Assembly: GCF_013812825.1 (NCBI RefSeq)
Contig: NZ_JACCSU010000027.1
Coordinates: 35,329 to 99,328, forward strand
Source of the DNA: Sphingomonas sp.
GTDB lineage: Bacteria; Pseudomonadota; Alphaproteobacteria; Sphingomonadales; Sphingomonadaceae
DNA: 64,000 bases
Direction of reading: 5' to 3'
The translations under genes and the position numbers were made by a program. Below, in pieces: positions 24,994-34,725 of the stretch. The first letter of the stretch is position 1; each line of letters opens with the position of its first letter. The notes under the pieces are model-generated. The model was not told the DNA's origin, did not search any database, and saw only the letters and a list, made by a program, of their open reading frames with translations.

Positions 24994-25344
24994 ATGCTCT
25001 ATCTGCTCGTCAAGGCGGCCGTTTCGGGAGTACTGATCGCGGTCATTTCGGAAGTGGCGCGCAAGAACCCCGGCTGGGGCGGGCTGCTGGCCTCGCTTCC
25101 ACTGGTGTCGCTGATCGCCATTGTCTGGCTGTGGCGCGACACCCACGACCCGCAGCGAGTCGCCGAGCAGGCCATCAGCACCTTCTGGTTCGTCCTGCCC
25201 TCGCTGCCCCTGTTCCTGATCCTGCCGCTGCTGATCCGGGCCGGGTGGGGATTCTGGCCGGCGATCCTGTTGTCGGTCGTTGCCACGCTCGGCCTCTACG
25301 CGGCGATGATCGCGTTGAGCGCCCGGGTGGGGTTGCGGCTGTGA
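24994..25344 (+). CDS. DUF3147-like small membrane protein
   Basis: MLYLLVKAAVSGVLIAVISEVARKNPGWGGLLASLPLVSLIAIVWLW...; 4-TM-like hydrophobicity. Confidence 0.75.
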   Translation: MLYLLVKAAVSGVLIAVISEVARKNPGWGGLLASLPLVSLIAIVWLWRDTHDPQRVAEQAISTFWFVLPSLPLFLILPLLIRAGWGFWPAILLSVVATLGLYAAMIALSARVGLRL

Positions 25345-26039
25345 AGCGCAAGGCCGTCGTCCTGCTGTCGGGCGGGCTCGATTCCATGGTTTGCGCGGCC
25401 CTCGCCCGCGAGGCGGGGTTCGAGGTGCTGGCGTTGACCATCGACTACGGCCAGCGCCACCGAGTCGAGCTGGCGGCCGCCGAAGCGATCGCCGCGCAAC
25501 TGGCCGACCGCCACATTGTCCTGCCGCTCGACCTGACCCGATTCGGCGGCTCGGCGCTGACCGGAGGGGCGGAGGTCCCCAAGGACAGGCTGGCCGAGCG
25601 AAGCTCGGGCACCGGGATTCCGGTCACCTACGTGCCGGCGCGCAACACGATCTTCCTGAGCCTGGCGCTGGCCTGGGCGGAAGCGGCCGGCGCCCGCGAC
25701 CTGTTCATCGGAGTCAATGCGCTCGACTATTCGGGCTATCCCGATTGCCGGCCCGAATTCGTCGCGGCGTTCGAGGCGCTGGCGAACCGCGCGACCAAGG
25801 CCGGAGCCGAAGGCGAGGGGTTCCAGGTCCACGCGCCGCTGCTGGACATGAGCAAGGCGGATATCGCCCGCCAGGCCAAGCGCCTGGGGCTCGACGCGGC
25901 GATGAGCCACAGCTGCTACGACCCGGCGCCCGACGGCAGCCACTGCGGCCATTGCGATGCCTGCCTGCTGCGCGCCAGGGGCTTTGCCGAGGCCGGGCTG
26001 CCCGATCCGACGCGCTACGCCGAGGCCGCGGAGGGCTGA
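25341..26039 (+). CDS. queC: 7-cyano-7-deazaguanine synthase
   Basis: VKRKAVVLLSGGLDSMVCAALAREAGFEVLALTIDYGQRH...; CGHCDACLLR zinc site; GTGA overlap with the upstream gene. Confidence 0.95.
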   Translation: MKRKAVVLLSGGLDSMVCAALAREAGFEVLALTIDYGQRHRVELAAAEAIAAQLADRHIVLPLDLTRFGGSALTGGAEVPKDRLAERSSGTGIPVTYVPARNTIFLSLALAWAEAAGARDLFIGVNALDYSGYPDCRPEFVAAFEALANRATKAGAEGEGFQVHAPLLDMSKADIARQAKRLGLDAAMSHSCYDPAPDGSHCGHCDACLLRARGFAEAGLPDPTRYAEAAEG

Positions 26040-26041
26040 AC

Positions 26042-26674
26042 ATGACCTACGCCGTCAAGGAAGCCTTCCTGACGCTCCAGGGGGAAGGCGTTCAGTCGGG
26101 CTGCCGGGCGGTGTTCCTGCGCTTTGCCGGCTGCAACCTGTGGTCGGGTCGGGAGGCGGACCGTGCCTCGGCGCAGTGCAATTTCTGCGACACCGATTTC
26201 GTCGGCACCGACGGACCCGGCGGCGGGAAATTCACGACCGCGGACGAGCTCGCCGCGCATGTCGCAGCGCTGTGGGGCGACAGCGACGAGCGCCGGCTGG
26301 TGGTGATCACCGGCGGCGAGCCGATGCTGCAGCTCGATTCGGCGCTGGTCGATGCGCTCCACGCCGCCGGCTTTCGAGTCGCGGCCGAGACCAACGGCAC
26401 GCTGGCCGCGGTGCCGGGCCTCGACTGGCTGTGCGTCAGCCCCAAGGCCGGGAGCGAGGTCGTCCAGCGAAGCGGCGACGAACTGAAGCTCGTCTGGCCG
26501 CAGCCGGGGATCGACCCGGTCGAGTTGGAACAGTGGGAATTCCGCCATTTTCTCGTCCAGCCGATGGATTGCGACGACGGCCGGGCGGCGGTGGAGGCGG
26601 CGATCGGGCTGGCGATGGAGCGGCCACGGTGGCGACTGTCGCTCCAGGCGCACAAGGTCGTCGGGCTGCCGTGA
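26042..26674 (+). CDS. queE: 7-carboxy-7-deazaguanine synthase
   Basis: MTYAVKEAFLTLQGEGVQSGCRAVFLRFAGCNLWSGREADRASAQCNFCDTDFVGT...VITGGEPMLQ. Confidence 0.95.
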   Translation: MTYAVKEAFLTLQGEGVQSGCRAVFLRFAGCNLWSGREADRASAQCNFCDTDFVGTDGPGGGKFTTADELAAHVAALWGDSDERRLVVITGGEPMLQLDSALVDALHAAGFRVAAETNGTLAAVPGLDWLCVSPKAGSEVVQRSGDELKLVWPQPGIDPVELEQWEFRHFLVQPMDCDDGRAAVEAAIGLAMERPRWRLSLQAHKVVGLP

Positions 26675-26684
26675 GAGCGGCCAC

Positions 26685-26960
26685 CTAGTCGGCGTTATTG
26701 GCGGTCTCGTTGTTGGCGGTCTCATTGCCCGCCGAGCCCTCGTTGCCGGCCAAATTGTCCGTCTCGTTGAGGGTGAAATCCACGTCGGCGGCCATGTTCG
26801 CGTCCTCGCCGGTCGCGGCGTCGATCGACGTCGTATCGTTGGCGGAAATGTTCTGGGCGGCGAGGTCCTGGTCGACGTTGGTCGTGTTGGCGACGGGCTG
26901 GTCGCTGTTGCACGCCGAAATTGCCACGGCCGCACCGGCGACCAGGATCAGAACACGCAT
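26685..26960 (-). CDS. Small Asn/Asp/Ala-rich lipoprotein (paralogue 1)
   Basis: MRVLILVAGAAVAISACNSDQPVANTTNVDQDLAAQNISAN...; lipobox ISAC. Confidence 0.7.
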   Translation of the reverse strand: MRVLILVAGAAVAISACNSDQPVANTTNVDQDLAAQNISANDTTSIDAATGEDANMAADVDFTLNETDNLAGNEGSAGNETANNETANNAD

Positions 26961-26987
26961 TCGAACCTCCCTGCCTTCATCATGGGC

Positions 26988-27019
26988 AAAAAAAGAGGCT
27001 GCCGGCGAACCGGCAGCCC
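26988..27019 (-). terminator. Rho-independent terminator (minus strand)
   Basis: Reverse strand GGCTGCCGG-ttcg-CCGGCAGCC followed by TCTTTTTTT. Confidence 0.9.
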
Positions 27020-27057
27020 CTGTCAGGTGGCACTTCGTTGCCGAAGAGCCAAGCCAA

Positions 27058-27291
27058 TTACAGCGTGTTGGTTGTCGTGTTGACGTCCGCGTTCATGTCC
27101 GCGTTGGCGTCCATGTTGTCGGTCGCGTTCATGGTCATGTTCGCGTCGAGATTGGCGTCGAGAGTGTTATCGATGACGATGTTCTCGGCTGCGAGATTCT
27201 CGTCGACGTTCATTGTGTTGTCGGCGGCTTCGTTGCTGCTGCAAGCCGAAACCGCCAGGGCCGCACCGGCGACCAGGATAAGAGCACGCAT
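27058..27291 (-). CDS. Small Asn/Asp-rich lipoprotein (paralogue 2)
   Basis: MRALILVAGAALAVSACSSNEAADNTMNVDENLAAENIVIDNTLDANLDANMTMNATDN...; lipobox VSAC. Confidence 0.7.
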   Translation of the reverse strand: MRALILVAGAALAVSACSSNEAADNTMNVDENLAAENIVIDNTLDANLDANMTMNATDNMDANADMNADVNTTTNTL

Positions 27292-27376
27292 TCAAAACTC
27301 CCTAGATTATCCGATCTGGAGCGGTAATCGCCGCTGCCCAAATCGCGTGCACAATAGGCTGAAGCGCTCGTGCCCA

Positions 27377-28039
27377 TCAAGACACTTTGTCGGACTGGCC
27401 TAAGTCGTTGACGAACCGGTGGAAACAGCGCTTCAGGGCGGCATCAACGCGGGTCATGGGCATTTGTTGCCCGAGCTCCGCGAGGCTGGTGACGCCGAAT
27501 TCCGCGATGCCGCACGGGACGATCCCGGCGAAATGCGACAGGTCCGGAGCAACGTTGATCGAGAAGCCGTGAAGGGTCACCCAGCGCTTCACTCGCAGGC
27601 CGAGCGCGGCGATCTTGGCTTCCTGGGGGCCGTCGCCGACCCAGATGCCGATGCGGTCCGGCGAGCGGTGGGCGGCGACCCCGAGCTCGGCGAGCGTGGC
27701 GATGATCCAGTCTTCGAGAGCATGGACGAAGCGGCGGATGTCGCGGCCGCGCGCATCGAGGTCGAGCATCAGATAGCCGACCCTCTGGCCCGGCCCGTGG
27801 TAGGTGTAGCGCCCGCCGCGCCCGGCATCGTGGACCGGCAAGCCCAGCGGATTGCTGAGCTCGGCCGGGTCGGAGCTGGTGCCGGCGGTGAACAAAGGCG
27901 GGTGCTCGAGCAGCCACACGCATTCGCGCCCGCTGCCGGCGCGGATCGCCGCCGCCCGCTGCTCCATGAAGGCCAGCGCCTCGCCGTAGGGCACCAGGCC
28001 GGGGCTGATTCGCCATTCGATTTCGTCAAAATCGTCCAT
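27377..28039 (-). CDS. lipB: Lipoyl(octanoyl) transferase
   Basis: [55 protein letters not shown]...[22 protein letters not shown]. Confidence 0.94.
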   Translation of the reverse strand: MDDFDEIEWRISPGLVPYGEALAFMEQRAAAIRAGSGRECVWLLEHPPLFTAGTSSDPAELSNPLGLPVHDAGRGGRYTYHGPGQRVGYLMLDLDARGRDIRRFVHALEDWIIATLAELGVAAHRSPDRIGIWVGDGPQEAKIAALGLRVKRWVTLHGFSINVAPDLSHFAGIVPCGIAEFGVTSLAELGQQMPMTRVDAALKRCFHRFVNDLGQSDKVS

Positions 28040-28139
28040 CGGCGGGGGTGAGATGGAGCGGCGGCGCGCCTTCGGCAAGCAGATTGCGCCGGGCGCTTTA
28101 GCTCCGCATAAGCGCGCCAAACCATCGAAGGGGGCACAG

Positions 28140-28970
28140 GTGGCCAGATTATCGATTTCGAAGGCGTGGGACGAGACCCGGGCGCTGCTCAGCCGCAACG
28201 GCAAGCTCATGACGACCGTCGCCGCGGCCATGTTCCTGCTCCCGCAGGTGATCGTCGGGGTGATCACCGGGCAGGGCACGGACGCATCCGAGACTGCTCC
28301 GGCGCTCGGACTTCCAATTTTTTTGATCGCCGCGATCATTGGAGTGGTCGGTCAACTGGCGATCGCTTGGCTGGCGATCGGCACCGGCATCAGCGTCGGA
28401 GAATCGATCCGCCATGGGTTGCGGCGGACGCTGCCGTTCATCGGCGCGTTTCTGCTGATGATTGCGGCGTTCGTGATCTTTTTCGTGATCGCGGCGGGGC
28501 TGCTGATGGCCCTGGGGGTGGTCGACGCGACCGTCGCCCAGCCGAGGCCCGGGGATGTCATCATCATCCTGCTAATAATGCTGGTGCCGATGTTGTTCGT
28601 TGCGGTTCGAATGCTCCCCTCGGTGGCGGTGGCGGTGGCGACGGCCGAGCCGCAGGGGCCGATCGGCATCCTCCGGCGCAGCTGGACCCTGACCAGCGGA
28701 CATTTTGGGCGGCTGCTCGGGTTCTTCCTGGTGTTCGTGCTCGCCGCGTTGATCGTCGCCGTGACGGTCACTTTGGTCAGCGGCCTGTTGGTCAGCGTCC
28801 TGTTCGGAAGCACCGAGCCTTTTTCCATTGGAGCGCTGGTGCTCTCGCTGCTTGTCGGGCTGCTCCAGGTGGCGCTGATCCTGGTTTACGTGGTGATGAT
28901 CGCCCGGATCTACGTTCAGCTGGCCGGCGGCGGTGCTGCCGAGGCGAGCGTCCCGACCACCGGCAGCTGA
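28140..28970 (+). CDS. Multi-pass membrane protein of unknown function
   Basis: [40 protein letters not shown]...; GTG start; several hydrophobic helices. Confidence 0.75.
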   Translation: MARLSISKAWDETRALLSRNGKLMTTVAAAMFLLPQVIVGVITGQGTDASETAPALGLPIFLIAAIIGVVGQLAIAWLAIGTGISVGESIRHGLRRTLPFIGAFLLMIAAFVIFFVIAAGLLMALGVVDATVAQPRPGDVIIILLIMLVPMLFVAVRMLPSVAVAVATAEPQGPIGILRRSWTLTSGHFGRLLGFFLVFVLAALIVAVTVTLVSGLLVSVLFGSTEPFSIGALVLSLLVGLLQVALILVYVVMIARIYVQLAGGGAAEASVPTTGS

Positions 28971-29545
28971 GGGGCGCAGTCGGCCGCGAGGATCCCGAGC
29001 AGCCGCGGGTCGGGGAACCGCTCGATGGCTCGCCTGTAGGCGGTGAAACCGGCGCGCCGGTACGCGGGCAGGGCGGCCGGATGATCGAGCGTGCAGGTGT
29101 GGACATGGACCCGGGCGATGCCGCCCAGCCCGTCATCCTGTCTCCAGGCGAGCCGTAGCGCCTCGGCCAGCAGCCAGCGGCCGTGACCCTGGCCGGCAAG
29201 CTCGGGCACCAGACCGATGAACGCCAGCTCGCACTCGCCCCCTTGGCGGAAATCGAGCTCGAGCAAGCCGACCTCGTCGCCCGCCGAGTCGAGGACCGAG
29301 TGCAGCTCGACGCGGGGATGGCCGATGATCGCGGCAAGGGCGTCATCGTCCATCACCAGCCGCGAGAACCACAGCCAGCGCGCCCCGACGAGGCGGAACA
29401 GTCGTCGGTATGCGGCCGGGTCGGGGTGCTCGATTCGCCGCAGCGCCAATGGCGACGAGGGCACCGGCGCCTCCCGCGGCGCCAGCATCTCGAGATAGGT
29501 GACGACCGCCGCCAGCTCGCCGTCGGGCACCGATTCGTAGGCCAT
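28916..29545 (-). CDS. GNAT family N-acetyltransferase
   Basis: MAYESVPDGELAAVVTYLEMLA...LAFIGLVPELAGQGHGRWLLAEALRLAW...PAALPAYRRAGFTAYR (acetyl-CoA binding QGHGRWLL). Confidence 0.85.
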   Translation of the reverse strand: MAYESVPDGELAAVVTYLEMLAPREAPVPSSPLALRRIEHPDPAAYRRLFRLVGARWLWFSRLVMDDDALAAIIGHPRVELHSVLDSAGDEVGLLELDFRQGGECELAFIGLVPELAGQGHGRWLLAEALRLAWRQDDGLGGIARVHVHTCTLDHPAALPAYRRAGFTAYRRAIERFPDPRLLGILAADCAPQLPVVGTLASAAPPPAS

Positions 29546-29550
29546 CAGTT

Positions 29551-29682
29551 CCTCCCCACGAGTGCGTGGGGAGGGGGACCAGCGCAGCTGGTGGAGGGGT
29601 CCCTTGTTCTTTGCCAGAACCCCTCCACCATCGAATCTCCGTTCGATGGTTCCCCTCCCCATCTCCGATAGGGAGGAACTAG
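29551..29682. repeat. Intergenic multi-hairpin (cloverleaf-capable) repeat element
   Basis: CCTCCCCACG-agtg-CGTGGGGAGG; ACCAGC-gca-GCTGGT; ACCATCGAA-tctccg-TTCGATGGT; plus long-range arms GGGGAGGGGGACC/GGTTCCCCTCCCC and GGTGGAGGGGT/ACCCCTCCACC. Confidence 0.75.
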
Positions 29683-30533
29683 GCCCATTTGGCGAGCGGC
29701 GGCAGGCTCATCAGCACCGCCTCGATGTTGCCGCCCGTCTTGAGTCCGAACAAGGTGCCGCGGTCGTAGAGCAGGTTGAACTCGACGTAGCGGCCGCGGA
29801 ACTCGAGCAGCCGCTGCATGTCCTCGTCGGTGAACGGCGTCGCCATCCGTTTGCGGACGATCGTGGGGAAGATGTCGAGAAACGCCTCGCCGACGTCGCG
29901 GGTGAAGGCGAAATGGGCGTCGAAATGCCCTTCGAGATGGTCGTAGAAGATGCCGCCGACGCCGCGCGCCACCTCGCGGTGGGGCAGCCAGAAATACTCG
30001 TCGGCCCATTTCGAAAAGCGTGGATAGAAGGTCGGGTCATGGGCGGCGCAGGCGGCGCGCAGCCGGGCGTGGAACGCGTCGGTGTCGTCCTGGTAGGGGA
30101 TCGCGGGGTTGAGGTCGGCGCCGCCCCCGAACCAGCGCCTGGTGGTGGTGATGAAGCGGGTGTTCATGTGCACCGCGGGGACGTGCGGGTTGGCCATGTG
30201 GGCGACCAGGCTCAATCCGGTGGCGAAGAAGCTCGGGTCTTCCTCGGCGCCGGGGATGGTCGCCGCGAACTCGGGCGAGAAGGCGCCGCCGACGGTCGAG
30301 ACGTTCACTCCGACCTTCTCGAACACCTTGCCGGCCATGTGGCCACGCACTCCGCCGCCGCCATCCCTGGCGCCGGGACCGCCGCTCGAGTCGGTCCGCT
30401 CCCACGGCAAATAGGCGAAGGCCGCGTCGCTTCCGGACTGGCGCTCGATCTCCTCGAACGCGGCGCAGATCCGGCCCCGCAAGCCCTCGAACCAGTCGCG
30501 CGCGGCCTGCTGCTGGTCATCGAGCGGTTTCAT
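29679..30533 (-). CDS. hemF: Oxygen-dependent coproporphyrinogen III oxidase
   Basis: GGGGVRGHMAGKVFEKVGVNVSTVGGAFSPEFA...MNTRFITTTRRWFGGGADLNPAIPYQDDT...VEFNLLYDRGTLFGLKTGGNIEAVLMSLPP. Confidence 0.96.
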   Translation of the reverse strand: MKPLDDQQQAARDWFEGLRGRICAAFEEIERQSGSDAAFAYLPWERTDSSGGPGARDGGGGVRGHMAGKVFEKVGVNVSTVGGAFSPEFAATIPGAEEDPSFFATGLSLVAHMANPHVPAVHMNTRFITTTRRWFGGGADLNPAIPYQDDTDAFHARLRAACAAHDPTFYPRFSKWADEYFWLPHREVARGVGGIFYDHLEGHFDAHFAFTRDVGEAFLDIFPTIVRKRMATPFTDEDMQRLLEFRGRYVEFNLLYDRGTLFGLKTGGNIEAVLMSLPPLAKWA

Positions 30534-30710
30534 CGTTCCACGCAATGACGACTGCGCTCGAAATCGTCAAAAACATGCCCTTGGCAGCCCCTGATGCGGC
30601 GGCTATCAGGCGCGCCAATCGCCTCCCGGGGCTTCCAGGGGCGGCCTCGCTCGGTGCTTGTCCGGCAGGACGGCGCGTCACCTGGCAGAATTCGCGTCAC
30701 AAGGGTTCAA

Positions 30711-31289
30711 ATGGCCACGCTGGAACAGTCCGCAGAGGGTTCCGAGACCATCCACGCAGATGGCGGCGAAGGCGTCCGCCGCCGCGACTTCATCAATGTC
30801 GCGGCGTTGAGCTTCGCTGGTGTCGGAGTGGTCGCGGCGACGCTTCCGCTGATCACCCAGATGAACCCGTCGGCCGACGTGCTGGCGCTGGCTTCCACGG
30901 AAGTGGATATCTCCAAGATCGCTCCGGGGCAGGCGATCAAGACCATCTGGCGCAAGCAGCCGGTGTTCGTGCGCAACCTGACCCCGCAGGAAATCCAGGC
31001 CGCCAACCGGGTGCCGCTGGGCCAGTTGCGGGACCCGCAGACGCTCGCCGAGCGGACCAAGCCGGGCAAGGCCAACTGGCTGATCACGCTGGGCGTCTGC
31101 ACTCATCTGGGCTGCGTCCCGCTCGGCACCGGCGAGGGAGAGAACCGCGGCGAATATGGCGGCTATTTCTGCCCGTGCCATGGGTCGCACTACGACACCG
31201 CGGCGCGCATCCGCAAAGGCCCGGCGCCGATCAACCTGGTGGTGCCCGAGTATCGGTTCGTCTCCGACACCGTGGTCCAAATCGGCTGA
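30711..31289 (+). CDS. petA: Ubiquinol-cytochrome c reductase iron-sulfur (Rieske) subunit
   Basis: [28 protein letters not shown] and CPCHGSHYD Rieske cluster motifs. Confidence 0.95.
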   Translation: MATLEQSAEGSETIHADGGEGVRRRDFINVAALSFAGVGVVAATLPLITQMNPSADVLALASTEVDISKIAPGQAIKTIWRKQPVFVRNLTPQEIQAANRVPLGQLRDPQTLAERTKPGKANWLITLGVCTHLGCVPLGTGEGENRGEYGGYFCPCHGSHYDTAARIRKGPAPINLVVPEYRFVSDTVVQIG

Positions 31290-31305
31290 GGGGGATCAAG
31301 GCCAG

Positions 31306-32616
31306 ATGAGCTTTTCCTGGGCAAAGCCCTACGAACCCAAGTCGCCGTTCATGCGCTGGATCGACGAGCGGCTGCCTCTCCCGCGGCTGGTCTACGGAGC
31401 GGTCGGCGGCGGCTATCCGGTGCCGCGCAACCTCAATTACTGGTGGAATTACGGCGTTCTCGCCGGCGTCTTCCTGATGATCCAGATCGTCACCGGGATC
31501 GTGCTGGCGATGCATTATTACTCGTCGGTCGACGGGGCGTTCAACTCGGTCGAGCACATCATGCGCAACGTCAACGCCGGCTGGCTATTGCGCTACGCCC
31601 ACGCCAACGGCGCCAGCTTCTTCTTCATCGTCACCTACATCCACATCTTCCGAGGCCTCTATTACGGAAGCTACAAGGCGCCGCGCGAGCTCGTGTGGAT
31701 GCTGGGCCTGGTCATCTACCTGCTGATGATGGCGACCGCCTTCATGGGCTATGTGCTGCCGTGGGGGCAGATGAGCTACTGGGGGGCGCAGGTCATCACC
31801 GGCTTCTTCTCGGCCTTTCCGCTGATCGGCGAGCCGGTGCGCATCTGGCTGCTCGGCGGCTGGACGCCCGACCAGGCGGCCCTGACCCGCTTTTTCTCGC
31901 TCCATTACCTGCTGCCCTTCATCATCGCCGCGGTGGTCATCCTCCACATCTGGGCGCTGCACATCCCGGGCTCCAGCAACCCGACCGGAGTCGACGTCAA
32001 GGACGAGCAGGACACTTTGCCGTTCCACCCGTTCTATACCGCCAAGGACGGCTGGTTCGCGGGCCTCGTCCTGATCCTGTTCGCGCTGGTGCTCTATTTC
32101 GCGCCCAACGCGCTCGGCCACCCCGACAATTACATCCGCGCCAACCCGCTGGCGACGCCGGCGCACATCGTCCCCGAATGGTATTTCCTGCCCTTCTACG
32201 CGATCCTCAAGGCGTTCACGATCGACTTCATCCTGCCGGCGAAGCTGTGGGGCGTGCTGGCGATGTTCTTCTCGATCCTGCTGCTCTTCTTCCTGCCGTG
32301 GATCGACAAGTCGCCGGTTCGCTCGGGCAGCTATCGGCCGATGTTCAAGCGCTTCTTTTGGTTGCTGGTGCTCGATGTGCTCGTGCTCGGTTGGGCCGGC
32401 GGTCAGGTGGCGACGCCGATGATCGTGGCGATCAGCCAGATCGGGACCGCTTATTATTTCGTGCACTTCCTCGTCATCCTGCCGCTGGTCTCCGCTTTCG
32501 AACGGCCGCTGCCGCTGCCCGATTCGATCTCAACCTCGGTGCTTCACGGCGAAAAGGCAGAGGCCGCTCCGGCTGGATCCGGGCCCGCTCGGCGCGGCTC
32601 CACGGCCAGCGCGTAA
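31306..32616 (+). CDS. petB: Cytochrome b (bc1 complex)
   Basis: [28 protein letters not shown]...[23 protein letters not shown]...[18 protein letters not shown] (PEWY motif). Confidence 0.97.
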   Translation: MSFSWAKPYEPKSPFMRWIDERLPLPRLVYGAVGGGYPVPRNLNYWWNYGVLAGVFLMIQIVTGIVLAMHYYSSVDGAFNSVEHIMRNVNAGWLLRYAHANGASFFFIVTYIHIFRGLYYGSYKAPRELVWMLGLVIYLLMMATAFMGYVLPWGQMSYWGAQVITGFFSAFPLIGEPVRIWLLGGWTPDQAALTRFFSLHYLLPFIIAAVVILHIWALHIPGSSNPTGVDVKDEQDTLPFHPFYTAKDGWFAGLVLILFALVLYFAPNALGHPDNYIRANPLATPAHIVPEWYFLPFYAILKAFTIDFILPAKLWGVLAMFFSILLLFFLPWIDKSPVRSGSYRPMFKRFFWLLVLDVLVLGWAGGQVATPMIVAISQIGTAYYFVHFLVILPLVSAFERPLPLPDSISTSVLHGEKAEAAPAGSGPARRGSTASA

Positions 32617-32631
32617 GGGGACCAAGCCAAC

Positions 32632-33561
32632 ATGTTGCTGCGCTTCATTCTGGGTCTCATCGGGGTCGGCTTCGCGTTCATCCTCACCATCTCGCTGATC
32701 AGCGACCTCACTACTTTCCTGAGCTCGCCGCCGGAGGAGAGCGCCGAGCATGAGTTCCACAAGCATCCCAAGCACCTGGCCCTCGCCAGCGACGGTCCGT
32801 TCGGCAAGTTCGACCGGCAGCAGCTGCAGCGCGGCTTCCAGGTTTACAAGGAAGTCTGCGCGGCCTGTCACAGCTTGAACCTGGTCGCGTTCCGCAACCT
32901 CCACGACCTTGGCTATGAAGAGGCCGAAGTGAAGGCGATCGCCAACCAGTGGCAAATCGAGGTGCCGACGGTGAACCCGGAAACCGGCGAGCCGGCGACC
33001 CGCAAGGCGATCCCGTCCGACACCTTCCCCGATCCCTATGCGAACGAGACCGCGGCGCGGGCGGCGAACAACAATATGCTGCCGCCCGACCTGTCGCTGA
33101 TCACCAAGGCGCGCGAGGGCGGGGCGGCCTACACTTACTCGATATTGACCGGCTACCAGCGCCAGCCGGCCAAGCTGGTCCGGGAGTTCCCGGCCGCGAA
33201 AACTCCGCCCGGGCTGCACTACAACCCCTATTTCGCCAATCTCAACATCGCCATGCCGCCGCCGCTGACCTCTGCGGGCCAGGTCACCTATGCGCCGGGC
33301 AATCCGGCGCCGACGGTCGACCAGATGGCCGAGGACGTGTCGGCGTTCCTGGTGTGGGCGGCCGAGCCCAAGCTCGAGAACCGCCACCGCTCGGGAATCG
33401 CGGTGGTGATCTTCCTGTTGGTCGGAACCGTGCTTGGCTATCTCGCCTACCGGCAGATCTGGGCCGAGGCCAAGCGCAAGGTGCGGGCCACCGGCGCGCT
33501 CGATCCCAAGAATCTGGCAAAGAGCCGCCGAGCCAAGGCCAAATCGGGCGTGACCGGCTGA
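32632..33561 (+). CDS. petC: Cytochrome c1
   Basis: QVYKEVCAACHSLNLVAFRNL (CxxCH haem site)...LNIAMPPPLT...C-terminal TM anchor. Confidence 0.95.
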   Translation: MLLRFILGLIGVGFAFILTISLISDLTTFLSSPPEESAEHEFHKHPKHLALASDGPFGKFDRQQLQRGFQVYKEVCAACHSLNLVAFRNLHDLGYEEAEVKAIANQWQIEVPTVNPETGEPATRKAIPSDTFPDPYANETAARAANNNMLPPDLSLITKAREGGAAYTYSILTGYQRQPAKLVREFPAAKTPPGLHYNPYFANLNIAMPPPLTSAGQVTYAPGNPAPTVDQMAEDVSAFLVWAAEPKLENRHRSGIAVVIFLLVGTVLGYLAYRQIWAEAKRKVRATGALDPKNLAKSRRAKAKSGVTG

Positions 33562-33661
33562 TTTCCGACGGTTTTCGCGGGGCTTAGCGGATTAATTCAG
33601 CCGCTGTTCACTCGCCGGGGGCGAAATAATAATACAACTCGTTTTTCCGTGGAGATTCGCA

Positions 33662-34201
33662 ATGCGCGCACTTCCTCTTCGTTCCGCCGCGATCGTGCTG
33701 GTCGCCGCCGTCGGCCTCGGCGGCTGCGCCACCTATAGCCCGTTCGGCTATGGCAACGGCGTGTCGGTCAGCTACGGCGACCGCTACCACGATCCTTATT
33801 ACGACCGCTACTCGCCGTACGGGTCGCGCTATGGCTCGCGCTACGGCTACGGCGCCGGCTACGCGCCTTACGGCTGGTACGACGGCTTCTATTATCCGGG
33901 CAGCGGCTATTACGTCTACGATCGCTACCGCAATCCCTACTATTGGAACGACGGCCAGCGCCGCTACTGGACGGTCCGCCAGAAGGACCCCTCGGTCCGC
34001 GAAGTCTGGAGCGACTTCGCTCGCAACCGCGCCACCACCAGCGGTACGAGCGGCACGAACCAGGTCGAACGCATGACGACCAGCCGCGTTGAGCCCGTCC
34101 GGACGAACCGCGTCGAGCGTCGGAGCGAGCCGAGGTCGTCGGTAACCGAGCGCATCCGCAGCCGCATCGCGACCCGGAGTGAACCCCCCAAGGAAGACTA
34201 A
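33662..34201 (+). CDS. Tyr/Gly-rich lipoprotein, hypothetical
   Basis: MRALPLRSAAIVLVAAVGLGGCATYSPFGYGNGVSVSYGDRYHDPYYDRYSPYG...; lipobox LGGC. Confidence 0.75.
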   Translation: MRALPLRSAAIVLVAAVGLGGCATYSPFGYGNGVSVSYGDRYHDPYYDRYSPYGSRYGSRYGYGAGYAPYGWYDGFYYPGSGYYVYDRYRNPYYWNDGQRRYWTVRQKDPSVREVWSDFARNRATTSGTSGTNQVERMTTSRVEPVRTNRVERRSEPRSSVTERIRSRIATRSEPPKED

Positions 34202-34216
34202 TCCGGCCGGACCAAG

Positions 34217-34660
34217 CTAGGGTCGGCGCTGCATCATCACGATCGACGTGAAGCTCATCACGTCGACGCCGGCCTGGTTTGAAACCATGGTCCTGGTGCG
34301 GATGACGCCGATGTGCGGCTTGGAGCGCGACGGGATCTTCTCGACGACCGCGCCGCGAACCTGCAGCCGATCGCCGGGATAGACCGGCTTCAACCAGCGC
34401 AGCTCGTCGACTCCCGGCGAGCCGAGTCCCGCCTGCCGGTCATCGACGACGTAGCGGGCGATCACCGCCATGGTCATCGCGCAGGTGTGCCAGCCGCTCG
34501 CCGACAGGCGCCCGAAATGGGTCCTGGCCGCTGCCTCGTCCGACAGATGAAAGGGCTGCGGGTCGTACTTGCGAGCGAACTCGAGCACTTCCCCGCGGGT
34601 GACGTCGTAATGGCCGAACACGGTCTCGTCGCCGACCGCGATGTCGTCGAAATATTTCAT
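34217..34660 (-). CDS. MaoC-like dehydratase
   Basis: MKYFDDIAVGDETVFGHYDVTRGEVLEFARKYDPQPFHLSDEAA...LSASGWHTCAMTMAVIARY hot-dog fold signature. Confidence 0.9.
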   Translation of the reverse strand: MKYFDDIAVGDETVFGHYDVTRGEVLEFARKYDPQPFHLSDEAAARTHFGRLSASGWHTCAMTMAVIARYVVDDRQAGLGSPGVDELRWLKPVYPGDRLQVRGAVVEKIPSRSKPHIGVIRTRTMVSNQAGVDVMSFTSIVMMQRRP

Positions 34661-34725
34661 CGGGCGTCTTTGCGGGGCGCGCGGCGGCGAAGCAACCGCT
34701 TCGCCCTCGCTCGACGTGCCGAAAG

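Noticed and set aside
26101-26220. Unusual cysteine spacing in QueE (long gap before CxxC)
   Set aside because: The CX14CX2C arrangement is a known QueE subgroup feature, not a novelty.
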